Assembly (NCBI RefSeq): GCF_945882965.1
Contig: NZ_CAMCWY010000011.1
Location: 23,397 to 87,396 of the forward strand
Direction of reading: 5' to 3'
DNA: 64,000 bases
Source of the DNA: Sphingorhabdus sp. EL138
GTDB lineage: Bacteria > Pseudomonadota > Alphaproteobacteria > Sphingomonadales > Sphingomonadaceae
How positions within the stretch are numbered: position 1 is the first letter of the stretch; each line of letters opens with the position of its first letter. Made by a program: the position numbers and the translations under genes. The notes below the pieces were generated by a model that ran no database searches, had not been told where the DNA came from, and saw only the letters and a list, made by a program, of their open reading frames with translations. This document shows, piece by piece, positions 35,205 through 46,782 of this stretch.

Positions 35205-35755
35205 GTTGCCAATCGCCAGCTATCGAGACGCGCACATATTCGCACGACGAGCGGATATAGCAATATGGACAAGATAATCTGCGGGAATAAAACCATCGGC
35301 TCAGATGCGGCGTGGCTGATACCTGCAATCCACCAACCGCCGAGCAGCACAGCCGTAATGAGCAATGCGGCAATCAAACAGTCCTGCTGATAATCGCGCC
35401 ATTTGGCCCGATAATCGATAATTTCGATTATAAGCATCGCGAGGGACCAGAGCAGGCCAGCGCTACCAAAAGGTTGGCCGCTGAAAAGATCATCCAACAA
35501 TCCGAATGGAACGCCAGACCACACTGGCAATAACCCCGGCCGCATGAGACGCCAGCTTAAAAACATCAATAGCCCGAATGGCGGCAAAAGCGGTCCGGAG
35601 CTAAAAATGGGCAGGGTGGTGACCATCGAGGCCAAAATCACTGAGGCAATTGGAATCGCCAACATTCTGAGCAACGACTGTTCGCGGTCAAAACGACTTT
35701 CATATTCCCGTCCTGCCCGTGTCGGCAATCGAATGGCGCTGACCGGAATTTTCAC
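35201..35755 (-). CDS. mreD: Rod shape-determining protein MreD
   Basis: A 184-residue inner-membrane protein with about five helices (IPIASVILASMVTTLPIF, FGLLMFLSWRLM, LLWSLAMLIIEIIDY, LIAALLITAVLLGGWWIAG, IILSILLYPLVV). MreD belongs to the elongasome and binds MreC; sequence conservation is low, so the call relies on size, topology, the GVPFGLLDDLFSGQPFGSAG motif and its place between mreC and mrdA. It overlaps both neighbours by 4 bases. Confidence 0.92.
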   Translation of the reverse strand: MKIPVSAIRLPTRAGREYESRFDREQSLLRMLAIPIASVILASMVTTLPIFSSGPLLPPFGLLMFLSWRLMRPGLLPVWSGVPFGLLDDLFSGQPFGSAGLLWSLAMLIIEIIDYRAKWRDYQQDCLIAALLITAVLLGGWWIAGISHAASEPMVLFPQIILSILLYPLVVRICARLDSWRLAT

Positions 35756-36654
35756 TCCACGACCTCATTGGGTTTGCCATCCGGGGCGATAGCTTGCTGT
35801 TCGGCTCTCGCCGCACCCAGATACGGTTTCATCACAACGACATATGGCGTGTTGGCTGGATCGGCAAAGGGCATGCCAAGCGCACCGTCACTGGTCTTGC
35901 GAATGACCCGCGCAAATGGGATATTCGCGCCATACAGCCCGCCATTACCAGAGGTGACAATGATGTCGCCGACGTTGAAAGGGCTATCGCCTAGGTTCAG
36001 CGGCTTGATCAGGACGAGCCCGTTGCCAAGGCCCGCCGAAAATGCCGGCAGACCATCGCTGGCCCGCATGACCGGAACCAGGTTTTCGCTATCCGTTACC
36101 AACAGCACGCGCGCGGTCGTTGGCCCTGTTTCTATGATGCGGCCGATAAGTCCATCTGGACCTTGCACAGCTTGTGCGCGTTCAACCCCGAAGTTACGTC
36201 CAATGGATAAGGTGGCGACCCGCCTTGTGCTTGAGGCGGTGGAACTGATCAGGCGACCAACGGCCACTTGCTGCGGATCGTCATCAGATATGTCGAGCAA
36301 ACCGCGCAGCCGAGCATTTTCCACACGCAGGGCCCGTGCCGCGATTAATGCGCTGCGGTTCGCTTTCAGTTCTTTTTCGAGCGCAACATTTTTCGATGCT
36401 GCATTGATATAGGCTGAAAAATTACGCGTCAGGGCTTGCATGGATTGCCGTGCTTGACTGACCACGCGCGCGGCCGGGGCGGTTATTTCAGAACCAAAGG
36501 TTCGCAACGCAGAAAATCCAGCCGGATCGACTGCCGAAATCATCAGAAGCAGTGCAGCCACTATCGTCCCTACAATCGCAACCACATAGGTCACGAACAG
36601 GCTATATTGCGCCCTCCGGGAAAAGCCGGGACGCCGATGTAGCGGCGGCGCCAT
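35752..36654 (-). CDS. mreC: Rod shape-determining protein MreC
   Basis: A 300-residue protein with one N-terminal membrane helix (LFVTYVVAIVGTIVAALLLM), a periplasmic coiled coil (about residues 80-115) and a beta-rich C-terminal domain with VGRLISS, GPDGLIGRIIETGP and GDIIVTSGNGGLYGANIPF. MreC bridges the MreB filament to PBP2 and activates it. Twelve bases separate it from mreB, and its end overlaps mreD. Confidence 0.96.
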   Translation of the reverse strand: MAPPLHRRPGFSRRAQYSLFVTYVVAIVGTIVAALLLMISAVDPAGFSALRTFGSEITAPAARVVSQARQSMQALTRNFSAYINAASKNVALEKELKANRSALIAARALRVENARLRGLLDISDDDPQQVAVGRLISSTASSTRRVATLSIGRNFGVERAQAVQGPDGLIGRIIETGPTTARVLLVTDSENLVPVMRASDGLPAFSAGLGNGLVLIKPLNLGDSPFNVGDIIVTSGNGGLYGANIPFARVIRKTSDGALGMPFADPANTPYVVVMKPYLGAARAEQQAIAPDGKPNEVVE

Positions 36655-36666
36655 CCTAACCTCGCC

Positions 36667-37761
<1,095 letters not shown>

Positions 37762-37867
37762 TCACGCGGTCCTAGCGGAGTTTGCTGTTTTACAAAACAG
37801 ATATTTGGCTGGATTGCTAACGATTAAGGAGTCGCCTGAACGCTGCGCTTGGGCTAGGAACCTGCGG

Positions 37868-39700
37868 ATGTCAATAAGAAGGCTCCCCGAAAATCTGGTC
37901 AACAGGATTGCCGCCGGTGAAGTGGTGGAAAGACCAGCCAGCGCGTTGAAGGAACTGGTGGAAAACGCTATCGATTCGGGTGCGCGCAATATATCGGTGC
38001 GCTTAGGCGCAGGCGGCATTGATCTGGTGGAAGTCACCGACGATGGGTGCGGCATGTCGCCATGGGACATGGCATTGGCGCTCGAACGGCATGCGACGTC
38101 GAAATTGCCCGATGAAGATATTGAAATGGTCTCGACGCTGGGTTTCCGGGGGGAGGCTTTGCCCTCAATTGCCAGCGTGTCCAAAATGACAATGGAAAGC
38201 CGACCCGCAGGTGCCGAAGGCTGGACACGGACGGTGGATCATGGCGTGGTGGCGGGTGAGGGGCCAGCCGCCTTGCCGCAGGGCACACGCGTGCGCGTTG
38301 AAAACCTGTTCGGCAATGTGCCCGCGCGCCGCAAGTTCCTGCGCAGTGCGCGCGCCGAGTATGCAGCCGCGCTCGACACCATGAAACGTCTTGCGATGGC
38401 GCGGCCCGACATTGGCTTTGTGGTCGAACATGACGGGCGGCGTGTGTTGGCGGTGCAGCCGACATCCATGCGGCCCGAACGCGTGGCGGCACTGACCAGC
38501 GGCGAACTTATCGACAACAGCGTGGCGCTCGATTTTGAGCGCGAGGGCGTCCGCCTTGGCGGCGTGGCCAGCCTGCCGACATACAATCGCGGTGTTGCCG
38601 ACCATCAATTTCTCTTCGTTAATGGCCGTCCGGTGAAGGACCGGCTACTCATCGGCGCGGTGCGCGGCGCTTATGCCGAAATGCTGGCGCGGGACAGGCA
38701 CGCGGTGGTGGCGCTGTTTCTGGACCTGCCGCCGACTCAAGTTGACGTAAATGTCCACCCCGCCAAGACTGAAGTGCGCTTTCGCGACCCAGCGCTTATT
38801 CGCGGAATGATCGTCTCGGGCCTGCGCCATGCGCTGGATCAATCCGGCTTTCGCAGCGTGCAAAGGCCAAGCGCCGATGCGCTTGCGGCATGGCAGCAGG
38901 AACCGATGCAGACCGCGCAAGGCGATATATTTGCGCGGCCTGCCTCTGCCGGACCTAACGCCTACCAAGGAAATTATGGGCAACGTCCCGCATATCCGTC
39001 AGTCTATGAAAACCGCAGCAGCTTTGCCGACATGGGCGTAATCCCCGGCGAAGACCTCGCGCCCTTATGGGGCAGGGCCGCCGAAGCGCATGAACCCGTC
39101 CCCGACCGCGCGCGCAACCCACTCGGCGTTGCACGTGGACAAGTCGCCAACACCTATATCGTGGCCGAGGCCGAAGACGGCCTTGTCATCGTTGACCAAC
39201 ATGCCGCGCATGAACGATTGGTGCTTGAACGCATGCGCAAGGTGATGGCGGCAGCGGGCGGTGCAGTGCCGTCGCAAGCCTTGTTGTTGCCCATAGTGGT
39301 GGAATTGGAAGAACCCGCTTGTGACCGGCTTGAGGCGCGGGCAGACGAGCTTTCCGCCTTCGGGCTGGATATCGAACGCTTTGGACCCGGCGCGATGCTT
39401 GTGCGTGCCACGCCAGCCGTGCTCGGCGATGGCGATGCCAAGCGGTTGTTGGAGGACCTGGCCGACGACCTCGCCGCTTATGACGACGCGCTATCGCTTA
39501 AGGAACGGATCGACCATGTCGCCGCAACGATGGCCTGCCACGGCTCCGTCCGCGCCGGCCGCGTGCTGTCGGTCACCGAAATGAACGCACTCTTGCGCGA
39601 AATGGAAGTCACCCCGCATAGCGGGCAGTGTAACCATGGACGGCCGACTTGGGTGAAGCTGGCGCTTGGCGATGTGGAGAAGCTTTTTGGGCGGAAGTAG
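37868..39700 (+). CDS. mutL: DNA mismatch repair protein MutL
   Basis: A 610-residue MutL from the ATG at 37868, which gives the canonical start IRRLPENLVNRIAAGEVVER; an ATG 21 codons upstream lacks family similarity. The GHKL ATPase motifs are ALKELVENAIDSGA, VTDDGCGM and STLGFRGEALPSIASVS. After the transducer domain (VNVHPAKTEVRF) and a linker, the dimerisation domain contains DQHAAHERLVLERM and ends with CHGSVRAGR and GQCNHGRPTW. MutL couples MutS mismatch recognition to excision; the DQHAAHE and CNHGRPTW blocks suggest the endonuclease-type C-terminal domain. Confidence 0.97.
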   Translation: MSIRRLPENLVNRIAAGEVVERPASALKELVENAIDSGARNISVRLGAGGIDLVEVTDDGCGMSPWDMALALERHATSKLPDEDIEMVSTLGFRGEALPSIASVSKMTMESRPAGAEGWTRTVDHGVVAGEGPAALPQGTRVRVENLFGNVPARRKFLRSARAEYAAALDTMKRLAMARPDIGFVVEHDGRRVLAVQPTSMRPERVAALTSGELIDNSVALDFEREGVRLGGVASLPTYNRGVADHQFLFVNGRPVKDRLLIGAVRGAYAEMLARDRHAVVALFLDLPPTQVDVNVHPAKTEVRFRDPALIRGMIVSGLRHALDQSGFRSVQRPSADALAAWQQEPMQTAQGDIFARPASAGPNAYQGNYGQRPAYPSVYENRSSFADMGVIPGEDLAPLWGRAAEAHEPVPDRARNPLGVARGQVANTYIVAEAEDGLVIVDQHAAHERLVLERMRKVMAAAGGAVPSQALLLPIVVELEEPACDRLEARADELSAFGLDIERFGPGAMLVRATPAVLGDGDAKRLLEDLADDLAAYDDALSLKERIDHVAATMACHGSVRAGRVLSVTEMNALLREMEVTPHSGQCNHGRPTWVKLALGDVEKLFGRK

Positions 39701-39897
39701 CGCGGACGTCCGTTATCATTATCACTGTCACTGAAAATTTGGGACATTGCCCTGTTCTAAACGTCGCGGCAGACCCAGATTACCGCGACATCAAAATCAG
39801 GTCGTCTGCATAATTACTCCGGTTTGGAGGTAAGCGTTAAACGGCTGCGGGCAATTGGCGACGGAGCATTAGGTTTAGTCGGGATAGCGACCAAGGG

Positions 39898-40335
39898 CTA
39901 GACCAAGGATCCGCCTGCGGGGACGATGGCGCTGGCGTTGTCATAATAAACAATCGTTCCGCCGCCCGGGTTGGTAGGGTCACTTGGACGTGTGTTGTTC
40001 GGTCCGACGACATCACCATCTGCGTCAAATATATAATATTGCCAAATGCTGGCTGAGTTTGGGCCTGAAGCAGACTCATCCAAATATTATTCTCCAGCAG
40101 GGTAGGTGTGACCCGATGTAACGCTGACAACTGGATTGGCATATTGCGCGTAAAATGCAGAAACCGATAATGTTCCGTTGGAGCCACTGGGCGCTGGCGC
40201 AGAGGTGTAACCAAAAGCCGCGGCTGGACCCGGGTTTGCTACTGCAGCGTCCAGAACTTGCTACACGCTACTGTCACCGGACAGGTCAACAACATTATTA
40301 TATAAAATTCCAACAACGCGTAGTTTGATAGGCAT
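39898..40335 (-). pseudogene. Decayed gene for a small hypothetical protein with two in-frame stops
   Basis: A strong ribosome site (AAGGAGA, 7 bases before ATG 40335) opens a frame of 146 codons interrupted by TAG at codon 25 and TAA at codon 83 in the same frame. The three pieces read as one protein: MPIKLRVVGILYNNVVDLSG at the start, then AFGYTSAPAPSGSNGTLSVS, then SIWQYYIFDADGDVVGP and a Gly/Thr-rich end. No signal peptide or known domain was recognised; the flanking 200-300 bases on each side hold nothing else. Because both changes are point-like stops, recent decay is the simplest view. They are not TGA, so selenocysteine is excluded. Confidence 0.6.
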
Positions 40336-40565
40336 AATATGTCTCCTTGTTGGCGTTTCGAAAATTCGAACGACAACGCCAAATAGGAGCACGATAAAAT
40401 GAAACTTGGGAAGCAAAAAAGCTGTGAAATTAATCGGTTATGGAGGTATTTATACCATGAAGATTGAGTTGAGTGAAGCTCGCGTTGGGGGGTGTGGAGA
40501 GGTTGTTTGGGCGGGAAATGCGGGAGGAAGTAAGATGCTGGAGCCGATGGGCAAGCGCACTCACC

Positions 40566-41666
40566 TCAAACATTAAATCGAAACAGCATAATATCCCCGT
40601 CTTTGACGAGATATTCCTTGCCTTCTGACCGCCATTTGCCGGCTTCTTTCGCGCCAGCTTCGCCATTATGTTGGACATAATCTTCATAGGCCATGGTTTC
40701 GGCGCGGATGAAGCCTTTTTCGAAATCGCTGTGGATCGCGCCTGCCGCATTTGGCCCCGTTGCGCCCTTGGTCAAGGTCCAGGCCCGCGCTTCTTTGGGG
40801 CCGACGGTGAAGAAGGTGATCAAGTGGAGCAATTCATAGCCAGCGCGGATGACGCGGGCGAGGCCGGTTTCAGTAAGGCCCAAATCTTCGAGGAAAACTT
40901 CGCGGTCTTCGGTCGGCATTGTCGAGATTTCGGCCTCAATCGCGGCGGAGACGACCACGGCCTCTGCACCTTCTGCCTCTGCCTTTTCAAAGACGCGGGC
41001 GGACAGAGCATTGCCATTGGCCGCGCTCGCCTCTTCGACGTTGCACACGTAGAGCACGGGTTTCGCGGTCAAAAGCTGCGCCATTTGGAAATGGCGTTCC
41101 TCTTCGACATCGTCGCGCTTGGTGAGGCGCGCTGGCTTGCCATCGCGCAATAGGTCAAGCGCGCGGCTAAGCACAAGCGCACTGATTTTGGCTTCCTTGT
41201 CGCCCTGCGTCCCTTTTTTGACTAGGTTGGGGACACGCTTTTCAAGGCTTTCAAGGTCGGACAACATCAATTCGGTCTCGACGGTCTCCGCATCGGAAAT
41301 CGGGTCGATCTTATTGTCGACATGTTGAATGTCGTCATCTTCGAAACAGCGTAAGACGTGGACAATCGCGTCCACTTCTCGGATGTTACCGAGAAACTGG
41401 TTGCCAAGGCCTTCGCCCTGTGACGCGCCGCGCACAAGGCCAGCGATATCAACAAAGCCCAATTGCGTTTCGATTATCTTCTGACTGCCACCGATCTTCG
41501 CGATGGTTTGCAAGCGTGGGTCGGGTACGGCGACATTGCCGATATTGGGTTCAATCGTGCAGAATGGATAGTTCGCCGCCTGCGCCGCCGCCGTTTGCGT
41601 CAACGCATTGAACAGGGTGGACTTGCCCACATTGGGAAGGCCCACAATACCGCATTTGAAACCCAT
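40566..41666 (-). CDS. ychF: Redox-regulated ATPase YchF (Obg family)
   Basis: A 366-residue P-loop protein of the Obg group that prefers ATP over GTP, associated with ribosomes and stress responses. The ATG at 41666 yields [20 protein letters not shown] with the Walker A (GLPNVGKS); [20 protein letters not shown] is the G3 switch region. The G4 position is altered as in all YchF proteins (CNVEE). The C-terminal TGS domain contains [16 protein letters not shown], and the end is [10 protein letters not shown]. It starts a minus-strand run after pth and rplY, the usual alphaproteobacterial order. Confidence 0.97.
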   Translation of the reverse strand: MGFKCGIVGLPNVGKSTLFNALTQTAAAQAANYPFCTIEPNIGNVAVPDPRLQTIAKIGGSQKIIETQLGFVDIAGLVRGASQGEGLGNQFLGNIREVDAIVHVLRCFEDDDIQHVDNKIDPISDAETVETELMLSDLESLEKRVPNLVKKGTQGDKEAKISALVLSRALDLLRDGKPARLTKRDDVEEERHFQMAQLLTAKPVLYVCNVEEASAANGNALSARVFEKAEAEGAEAVVVSAAIEAEISTMPTEDREVFLEDLGLTETGLARVIRAGYELLHLITFFTVGPKEARAWTLTKGATGPNAAGAIHSDFEKGFIRAETMAYEDYVQHNGEAGAKEAGKWRSEGKEYLVKDGDIMLFRFNV

Positions 41667-41758
41667 AAAGTCCTCGTCAATAAAACAATGTAGCGGCCCT
41701 AGGCGACGTTCGGCAGCAAGTCCATCCAATGCGATGACACAATGGGCGTTAGACGGCC

Positions 41759-42331
41759 TTAATCCTGCTGCAACCGCATCGCGACATCATTCATAAAACG
41801 CACGTCATCGCCCTTGGCCAGCCAATCGGCTTCGGCTGAGACTGCGCCCAGCAAATCTGCCAGATCGTCAATCTCGCTTTTGTGGAAATTGCCAAGGACA
41901 TAGCCGGTGACGCGGTCTTTGTTGCCAGGATGGCCAATGCCCAAACGGACACGGCGGAAATCTGCGCCGATATGGTCGGTGATGGAACGGATGCCATTAT
42001 GGCCCGCCGCGCCGCCGCCAAATTTAACCTTCACCTTAAATGGCGCAAGGTCGAGTTCGTCGTAAAAGACAGTCACGTCCTTAGGTTCAAGCTTATAGAA
42101 ATCCATCGCCGCGCGCACGCTGCGGCCGCTTTCGTTCATGAACGTTGCCGGTTTTAAGAGGATGATTTTGTCGGAGCCAATGCGAAGCTCCTGCACCCAG
42201 CCTAAGAATTTCTTGGCAGGCAAGGGGAGTTCGTGAATTTCGGCCAGCGCATCAAGCGCCATGAAGCCGATATTGTGCCGATGCATCGCATAGGTGGCGC
42301 CTGGATTACCGAGACCTGCCCATAATTGCAT
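41759..42331 (-). CDS. pth: Peptidyl-tRNA hydrolase
   Basis: A 190-residue enzyme that frees tRNA from prematurely released peptidyl-tRNA. Family hallmarks: QLWAGLGNPGATYAMHRHNI with the catalytic His (about residue 20), FMNESGRSVRAAMDFYK, VFYDELDLAPFKVKVKFGGG, and GHNGIRSITDHIG. It follows rplY by about 60 bases on the same strand, the standard pairing; the gap contains a GC-rich hairpin (CCGGGGC/GCCCCGG near 42357-42384). Confidence 0.96.
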   Translation of the reverse strand: MQLWAGLGNPGATYAMHRHNIGFMALDALAEIHELPLPAKKFLGWVQELRIGSDKIILLKPATFMNESGRSVRAAMDFYKLEPKDVTVFYDELDLAPFKVKVKFGGGAAGHNGIRSITDHIGADFRRVRLGIGHPGNKDRVTGYVLGNFHKSEIDDLADLLGAVSAEADWLAKGDDVRFMNDVAMRLQQD

Positions 42332-42390
42332 CGCGCTTGTCCCTTGGGGGAATATCCGGGGCGAGCCGAAACCAAGCCCCGGAGATAGAT

Positions 42391-43002
42391 TTAAGCTTCG
42401 CCTTCGCCGGTCGCGTCACCGTCGGTCGACTTAAGCGCCGATGGTGCAACGATGGTCGCAATGGTGAAGTCGCGATCGGTGATCTTGCTTTCCGAACCCT
42501 TGGGCAGCTTTACATTGCTGATGTGGATCGAATCGCCAATGTCAAAGCCGGAGACATCGATTTGGATGTCGTCAGGGATCATGTCATTGTCGCAGATGAG
42601 TTCAAGTTCATGCCGCACGATATTCAAAACACCACCACGCTTCAGTCCGGGCGATGCGCCTTCGTTGACGAATACAACGGGAACTTCAACATCGACCTTT
42701 GCGCCCTTAACGATGCGCAGGAAGTCAACATGCAACGGACGATCGCTGACAGGATGAAATGCAACATCCTTTGGAATCGTAATCTGTTTTTTGCCACCAA
42801 GTTCGATCTCGACAACGCTGTTGGAAAAATGGCCAGTCATCAAAAGTTTGATAAGCGCCTTTTCCTCAACGTGGATAAGTTCGGGTTCTTGTTTGTTGCC
42901 GTAAATTACGGCGGGCACTCGGTTTTGACGACGCAATTCGCGGGAGGCTCCCTTGCCTGCCCCATTGCGCGTCTCTGCCGACAATGTCAGCTGATCGCTC
43001 AT
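42391..43002 (-). CDS. rplY: 50S ribosomal protein L25 / general stress protein Ctc
   Basis: A 203-residue L25 of the long Ctc type. The N-terminal 5S-rRNA-binding domain starts [20 protein letters not shown] and includes [20 protein letters not shown]; the C-terminal TL5-like beta domain contains VDFLRI and [18 protein letters not shown]. The acidic tail is common in this group. It is the first of the rplY-pth-ychF run on the minus strand. Confidence 0.96.
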   Translation of the reverse strand: MSDQLTLSAETRNGAGKGASRELRRQNRVPAVIYGNKQEPELIHVEEKALIKLLMTGHFSNSVVEIELGGKKQITIPKDVAFHPVSDRPLHVDFLRIVKGAKVDVEVPVVFVNEGASPGLKRGGVLNIVRHELELICDNDMIPDDIQIDVSGFDIGDSIHISNVKLPKGSESKITDRDFTIATIVAPSALKSTDGDATGEGEA

Positions 43003-43111
43003 GTTTATTCTCCAAAAAAGTTACTTTGCCGACACGCCTCCAGGGATGACCATGCACGGCAAGCGCGCGCCTATATGCAGGTTGCGTGCGAAAAGCAAGC
43101 TTACAGCGGAA

Positions 43112-43888
43112 TCAGCTGAGCGCTTTGTAGAGGCTGAACAAGCTCGTCGCGATAAGGACGATGCTGACCGCGAACAGCAAAAGGCGCGGTTGAATGCGTT
43201 TGGCGACCAAGGCACCGAAGGGCGCGGCGAGCAATCCGCCGATCAACAGGCCACCAGTAACGACGGTAAAGGCTTCCAACCCGATGGTCAGAATGAAGGT
43301 GAGCGACACGGCAACGGTCAGAAAAAATTCCGCCGTGTTGACCGTGCCGATGGTTTTGCGCGGGTCTGCGCCTTGGATCAGCAGGTTGGACGTGACCACT
43401 GGTCCCCAGCCGCCGCCGCCAGAGGCATCGAGAAAGCCGCCGATCAGGCCAAGTGGCATGGTGACCTTGGGATCACGCGGCTTATGTGTATGCGTAAAGT
43501 TCCAAGCCTTATACAAAAGATAGAAGCCGATGAGCGTCAAATATCCCATAACGAACGGCCGCGCCGCTTCGGTGTGGAGGCTGGCCAGCAAATATGCGCC
43601 GGTACAGCCGCCGATGACGCCGGGAATCGCAATGCGGGCAAACAGCTTCCAATCGACGTTCTTGTGCAACACATGGCTAATGCCAGACGCGCCGGTTGTG
43701 AACATCTCGACAAAATGGACGCCAGCCGATGCGCGGGCGGGGGCGACGCCCATAACGCTGACCAATAAAGTACTGCAAATCACGCCAAAAGCCATGCCAA
43801 GCGCGCCATCGACCAATTGCGCCGCAAAGCCGACGGCGATGTAAGGCGCAACCGACGACCAGTCGATATTGGCAATATAGTCAATCAT
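43112..43888 (-). CDS. Sulfite exporter TauE/SafE family permease
   Basis: A 258-residue membrane protein with about eight helices arranged as two similar halves. Family features include IAVGFAAQLVDGALGMAFGV near the start and FLDASGGGGWGPVVTSNLLI in the second half. Relatives export sulfite, sulfoacetate or related anions; the real substrate here is unknown. It sits alone between rplY and a TonB receptor on the same strand. Confidence 0.9.
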   Translation of the reverse strand: MIDYIANIDWSSVAPYIAVGFAAQLVDGALGMAFGVICSTLLVSVMGVAPARASAGVHFVEMFTTGASGISHVLHKNVDWKLFARIAIPGVIGGCTGAYLLASLHTEAARPFVMGYLTLIGFYLLYKAWNFTHTHKPRDPKVTMPLGLIGGFLDASGGGGWGPVVTSNLLIQGADPRKTIGTVNTAEFFLTVAVSLTFILTIGLEAFTVVTGGLLIGGLLAAPFGALVAKRIQPRLLLFAVSIVLIATSLFSLYKALS

Positions 43889-44030
43889 CCAAGTCTCGCC
43901 CTTTGCGATGGAACGCCGCGTGCATAATCGGGAGTCACTTCTTTAGCCACCGCTTTGTATCTCAGTAATTTGTTTGGGCCACTCAAGAATGTGTTTAGCG
44001 CCGGATACTGCTTTGCATGTCGTGCGTGTA

Positions 44031-46487
44031 TCAAAAGTTGAATTTGATGGTCGCACCCAATGTGCGCGGATCGCCGGGCTGTCCCGCAATCAGGCCGACA
44101 TTGCTTGGGGCCACCTGAAGCAGTTCGAAATATTGCACGTCAAAGACATTACGAACCCAACCGTAAACATCGAAATTATCCGAACGGAAACCGACGCGGT
44201 AATTGGATAATGCATAGCCTTGGACGTTGGTGTAAATCGACGGGGACGGGTTGGACGAAAAGTTTGACCGGTAATTGCCGTCAAATCCGACATATAGCTG
44301 GCCATCGGTTGCGAACAACGTCAGCGGGGTATTGACCTCTGCGCCATAAGATACCGCCCATTTCGATACGCCAGGAAGGCTCTGGCCGGAAATGTCGCAA
44401 TTGGCAGGGCTTAGTCCGCCAGGGGTTCCGGGCGCGCTTGGTGTCTGGTCCGCTCCGACGATCGTGCCGCCCGCCAGCTCAGGCGGGCATGGCGCATCGA
44501 CGAATGTGGCATATTTGGCGTCGGTATATGCCCCATTTAGATAAGCGCTAAACCTGTCACTCGTCCGGATTTTGAAGTCTGCCTCAAGACCTTGTGAGCG
44601 GACCTTGCCCGCATTGGCGAGATAGCCGCGAAGCACGCCCAACTGGCCATTGGTGACCGTCGCCTGATAGTTTTTGATGTCTGTCCGGAACGCGGTCAGG
44701 TTGAACGTTCCCTTGCGGTCCCAAAATTGTGTTTTGACGCCCATTTCAAAATGGTTGACCGATTCAGGCTTTACGACGCCCGAGGCTGCAATTGGCACGC
44801 CAGCCGCATTCAGCGGAAGGCCGTTTTGATTGATGCCAACGGTCTTGAAGCTTTTGGCGTAGCTTGCATAGGCTAGGACATCCTGTGCGACCTTATAATT
44901 GGCGTTGAGATCGTAACTAAAGTTCCAATCGCTAACCGAAGGCGCGCTGGTTTGTGGGGTAAAAACGCCGCACTGCGCTGCGTCTATTGATCCGGTAGGC
45001 TGTGGGCAGGTTAAGAGCGAGCCTGAGCCTGTGGTAACGACGCGCTGATAAAATCCGGATTTTTTGTCATAGTTGATCCGCAATCCGGGCTGGATGGTCA
45101 GTGCATCGGTGACTTTCCAGCTTGCTTGACCAAACAATGCCGCGCTGGTGCTTTTGAGAAACTGTGTGTTGCGCGCGGTGAGGCCAGCCAAAACCGCAGG
45201 ATTGTTCGCAAGCGCGCCGGTCAGGTTCCAGCGACTCGACGCTGCGCCTTGTTGTTCAAAGCCTTGCGTATCAATCCGCTGTTTGAAACCAAAGGCGCCC
45301 ATGACGAAGTCGACATTGTCTCCCGCATAATTATAGCGGAATTCTTGGCTATATTGATCCTGCTGTGACGGGTTGTTCGACGCGGTAACGATTGGCAGAG
45401 CGGTGAAGTCGCGGTCATTTTCGGGCTTCCAATCCCAAAACCGCCATGCCGTAATCGATGTCAGGGTGCCGGGGCCAGCATCCCATTTGGCCCTTAACGA
45501 AGCGCCCCCAATGACATTACCGGCGTTGAGTGGGGCATCAATATCTGTAAGCCGGTCGAATGGGTTGCGCGACACCACGCTGTAATTCTGTGCCGCAGCC
45601 AGCGCAGCATATTGGCGCGCCAATGGCCGCTGTGTTGCGCCCACCCGAACAAAAACGGTTCCGCAGCATTCGGGGTTTTGGCGGCTATAGTCGCCAGACA
45701 GGGTAATATCGAGATCATCATTTGGTCGGAACAATAATGTGCCACGCAGACCGAGATTGTCCTGCTCGTTAATATATCGGTCACTGGTTACGTTGAATAT
45801 CGTGCCGCGCCGCGCGGTTGCTGACACGGCAATGCGCGCAGCGAGGGTATCAGACAATGGCCCCGATACTGCCGCTTTGGCTTGCTTAAAGTTGAGGTTG
45901 CCGACCGTAACTTCAGCGCGGCCTTCGAAATCAAAGGTTGGCTGATTGGTGGTGATGTTGATCGCCCCGGCTGCGGTGTTCTTGCCATATAGGGACCCTT
46001 GCGGCCCGCGCAGAACCTCGACCTGCGCGACATCGAGAAAGTCAAAGGTCGCGGCGGCGACGCGGGCGTTATAGACATCGTCGACATAGATGCCGACGCC
46101 TTGTTCAAATCCATCGCTCGTCAGGCCAAATGGCACGCCGAGTCCGCGAATGTTAACGGCGGTATTGCGTGGGTTTGACGCATAGACCTGTAGAGTAGGC
46201 GCGAGCTGCTGCAGCTTCACTACGTTGAAATTGCCTGTGGATTCAATGCTATCGCCACGGATGACCGAGATTGCTAGTGGCACTTCTTGCGCGGTTTCTT
46301 GGCGGCGGCGTGCCGTGACGATGATTACATCGCCGCGACTGGGTTCGTCCTGCACCTCAGCTCCACCATCGGGTGCGGTTGCATCGGATACCATATCATT
46401 GGTGGCCGCATCTTCGGCATAAGCCGGATTTGCCAGCGCAAGTAAAGTTATCAGGGCCAGTGAAGGCCCGGTGGCACGAATTCGCAT
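44031..46487 (-). CDS. TonB-dependent outer-membrane receptor
   Basis: A receptor of about 818 residues from ATG 46487, giving the signal peptide MRIRATGPSLALITLLALAN (cleaved near PAYAE). The plug shows DVIIVTARRRQETAQEVPLA, NIRGLGVPFGLTS and VEVLRGPQGSLYGKNTAAGA; the barrel ends LGATIKFNF. It is of the same plug type as the receptor at 7289-9631 but distinct in the barrel. Its ligand is unknown. The 295 bases upstream separate it from an Rrf2-type regulator; whether the regulator acts on it cannot be seen. Confidence 0.92.
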   Translation of the reverse strand: MRIRATGPSLALITLLALANPAYAEDAATNDMVSDATAPDGGAEVQDEPSRGDVIIVTARRRQETAQEVPLAISVIRGDSIESTGNFNVVKLQQLAPTLQVYASNPRNTAVNIRGLGVPFGLTSDGFEQGVGIYVDDVYNARVAAATFDFLDVAQVEVLRGPQGSLYGKNTAAGAINITTNQPTFDFEGRAEVTVGNLNFKQAKAAVSGPLSDTLAARIAVSATARRGTIFNVTSDRYINEQDNLGLRGTLLFRPNDDLDITLSGDYSRQNPECCGTVFVRVGATQRPLARQYAALAAAQNYSVVSRNPFDRLTDIDAPLNAGNVIGGASLRAKWDAGPGTLTSITAWRFWDWKPENDRDFTALPIVTASNNPSQQDQYSQEFRYNYAGDNVDFVMGAFGFKQRIDTQGFEQQGAASSRWNLTGALANNPAVLAGLTARNTQFLKSTSAALFGQASWKVTDALTIQPGLRINYDKKSGFYQRVVTTGSGSLLTCPQPTGSIDAAQCGVFTPQTSAPSVSDWNFSYDLNANYKVAQDVLAYASYAKSFKTVGINQNGLPLNAAGVPIAASGVVKPESVNHFEMGVKTQFWDRKGTFNLTAFRTDIKNYQATVTNGQLGVLRGYLANAGKVRSQGLEADFKIRTSDRFSAYLNGAYTDAKYATFVDAPCPPELAGGTIVGADQTPSAPGTPGGLSPANCDISGQSLPGVSKWAVSYGAEVNTPLTLFATDGQLYVGFDGNYRSNFSSNPSPSIYTNVQGYALSNYRVGFRSDNFDVYGWVRNVFDVQYFELLQVAPSNVGLIAGQPGDPRTLGATIKFNF

Positions 46488-46782
46488 ATGTTTAACTTTC
46501 AAAAAAACAGATGCATCCGGCTGACCGGTCTGCCTCTAGGACAAAGAGAGGAATTAACGGGCGAAACGCTTACGCTTGGTGGTGTCGACTTGGACGAGCC
46601 TGCCTTCACGTCCTGAGCCGGAATCGGTCATAAGCACCCCTTTTAGGATAAGCGCATAATCGCGCCTTCCTTCTGACTAGAGAGTTAAACTCAACTAATT
46701 TTATTGACAATATGATTCGCTATCAGAATTTGCTTTCAGCGCCGAAAGGTTCTGTTTGCGCGCCAGCCGGATTTTGGTCGCT

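Noticed and set aside
39898..40335. Selenocysteine or programmed recoding to explain the interrupted frame
   Set aside because: The stops are TAG and TAA, not TGA, and no recoding structure was seen.
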